Shown: in pieces, positions 12,839 through 13,209 of the stretch
Layout: each line of letters opens with the position of its first letter
Numbering within the stretch: position 1 is the stretch's first letter
From: Acetobacteraceae bacterium
GTDB taxonomy: Bacteria; Pseudomonadota; Alphaproteobacteria; Acetobacterales; Acetobacteraceae
Length of the DNA: 13,209 bases
NCBI GenBank assembly: GCA_027311485.1
Contig: DAICYU010000055.1
Span: 1-13,209, forward strand
Direction: 5' to 3'
Position numbers and translations under genes: made by a program
Notes under the pieces: generated by a model
Seen by the model: only the letters and a program-made list of their open reading frames with translations
What the model was told of the DNA's origin: nothing
Database searches by the model: none

Positions 12839-13209
12839 CTCCCTGATCGTCACCCTCGGGCTGGACGCGAGCAAGTTCTCTGAAGGGCAGCGGAAGGCCA
12901 TCGATGCGCTCCGGCAGACCGGCAAGGAAGCCGAGAATACCGGGAAGGTAATCCAGAAAACCACGCCGGGCATTGTCGATTCCGTGGTCGGCTGGCAACA
13001 TCCCGTTGTGAAGGTGCAAGAGCACCTGCGCGGGCTTGCCAACCAGGCTCTCCGGACGGGCGGCGATGTTTCATCCGGGGCGTTGTCCGGCCGCGCGGCG
13101 TTGCTGGCGCTTGGGGGTGCGGCCGCGACGGCCTTTGTCGCGGTCAAGGCGGTGCAAGCCGCTGTTGGCATGACGCTCGGCAATGCGCCAGCGACCGCCG
13201 CGCTCGGCC
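12822..13209 (+). CDS. Tail tape measure protein, 3'-truncated by window edge
   Basis: The first 129 residues are visible. The start was chosen at the second of two adjacent ATGs (12819 and 12822) because AGGGGG (12810-12815) is six bases from 12822 but only three from 12819. The protein begins MPNVIDSLIVTLGLDASKFSEGQRKAI, the common opening of tape measure proteins, in which a short strand is followed by a helix in the pattern 'DxSxFxxG'. It continues with helical segments rich in Ala, Gln and Lys and a hydrophobic Ala-rich stretch (ALLALGGAAATAFVAVKAVQAA, about 94-115), also typical. The full protein sets tail length and is threaded into the tube lumen; its length cannot be judged here. Gene order after the chaperone pair supports the call. 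Confidence 0.85.
   Translation, partial: MPNVIDSLIVTLGLDASKFSEGQRKAIDALRQTGKEAENTGKVIQKTTPGIVDSVVGWQHPVVKVQEHLRGLANQALRTGGDVSSGALSGRAALLALGGAAATAFVAVKAVQAAVGMTLGNAPATAALG

Noticed and set aside
1..13209. CRISPR array, tRNA, insertion sequence or attachment site
   Set aside because: No regularly spaced direct repeats, cloverleaf, transposase gene or paired terminal repeats were seen on either strand.

Overview
The window is a contiguous stretch of a tailed-phage or prophage genome. It covers the end of a regulatory region, DNA packaging, the whole head gene cluster, the head-to-tail connector genes, the contractile tail sheath and tube, the tail assembly chaperone and the start of the tape measure gene. 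GC content is high throughout (roughly 60-65% by eye). High third-position GC and a TTGACG -35 element in the one visible internal promoter fit an alphaproteobacterial host, but no host gene is present, so the host is inferred. The sheath (DUF3383 type) and tube (DUF3277 type) indicate a myovirus of the PB1/Bcep1-like structural class. No integrase, attachment site or lysis gene is visible.

Layout. 1-305: 3' end of a helix-turn-helix gene. 306-563: short leader with a strong factor-independent terminator (374-402). 564-2268: small and large terminase. 2265-3806: DUF1073 portal. 3803-4116, minus strand: a two-gene cassette of a ribbon-helix-helix regulator and a 58-residue membrane protein of the superinfection-immunity (T4 Imm-like) type. 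Its own promoter-like sequence lies in the gap before 4173. 4173-4967: MuF-like minor head protein. 4976-6361: DUF2213-type prohead protease with an in-frame internal start (5792) for a nested scaffold protein. 6373-6870: cement/decoration protein. 6882-7916: major capsid protein. 7919-10254: five connector and tail-completion genes, coupled by start/stop overlaps. 10276-12237: sheath and tube. 12237-12838: tail assembly chaperone made in two forms through a -1 ribosomal frameshift. 12822-end: tape measure protein, cut by the window.

The genes act as a virion assembly line. Terminase pumps DNA through the portal into a procapsid built from major capsid protein on the nested scaffold and matured by the protease. 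Cement protein stabilises the shell, and the connector proteins close the head and join the tail. The chaperone pair helps the tube polymerise on the tape measure while the sheath assembles outside.

The most interesting parts are: the antisense immunity cassette inside the head operon, which shares four bases with the portal stop and is probably expressed in the lysogen; a complete programmed -1 frameshift signal (G GGT TTT, 5-nt spacer, perfect 9-bp GC-rich stem) in the tail chaperone gene; the protease/scaffold nested start; and a roughly 67-residue beta-rich module inserted in the tail-terminator protein.
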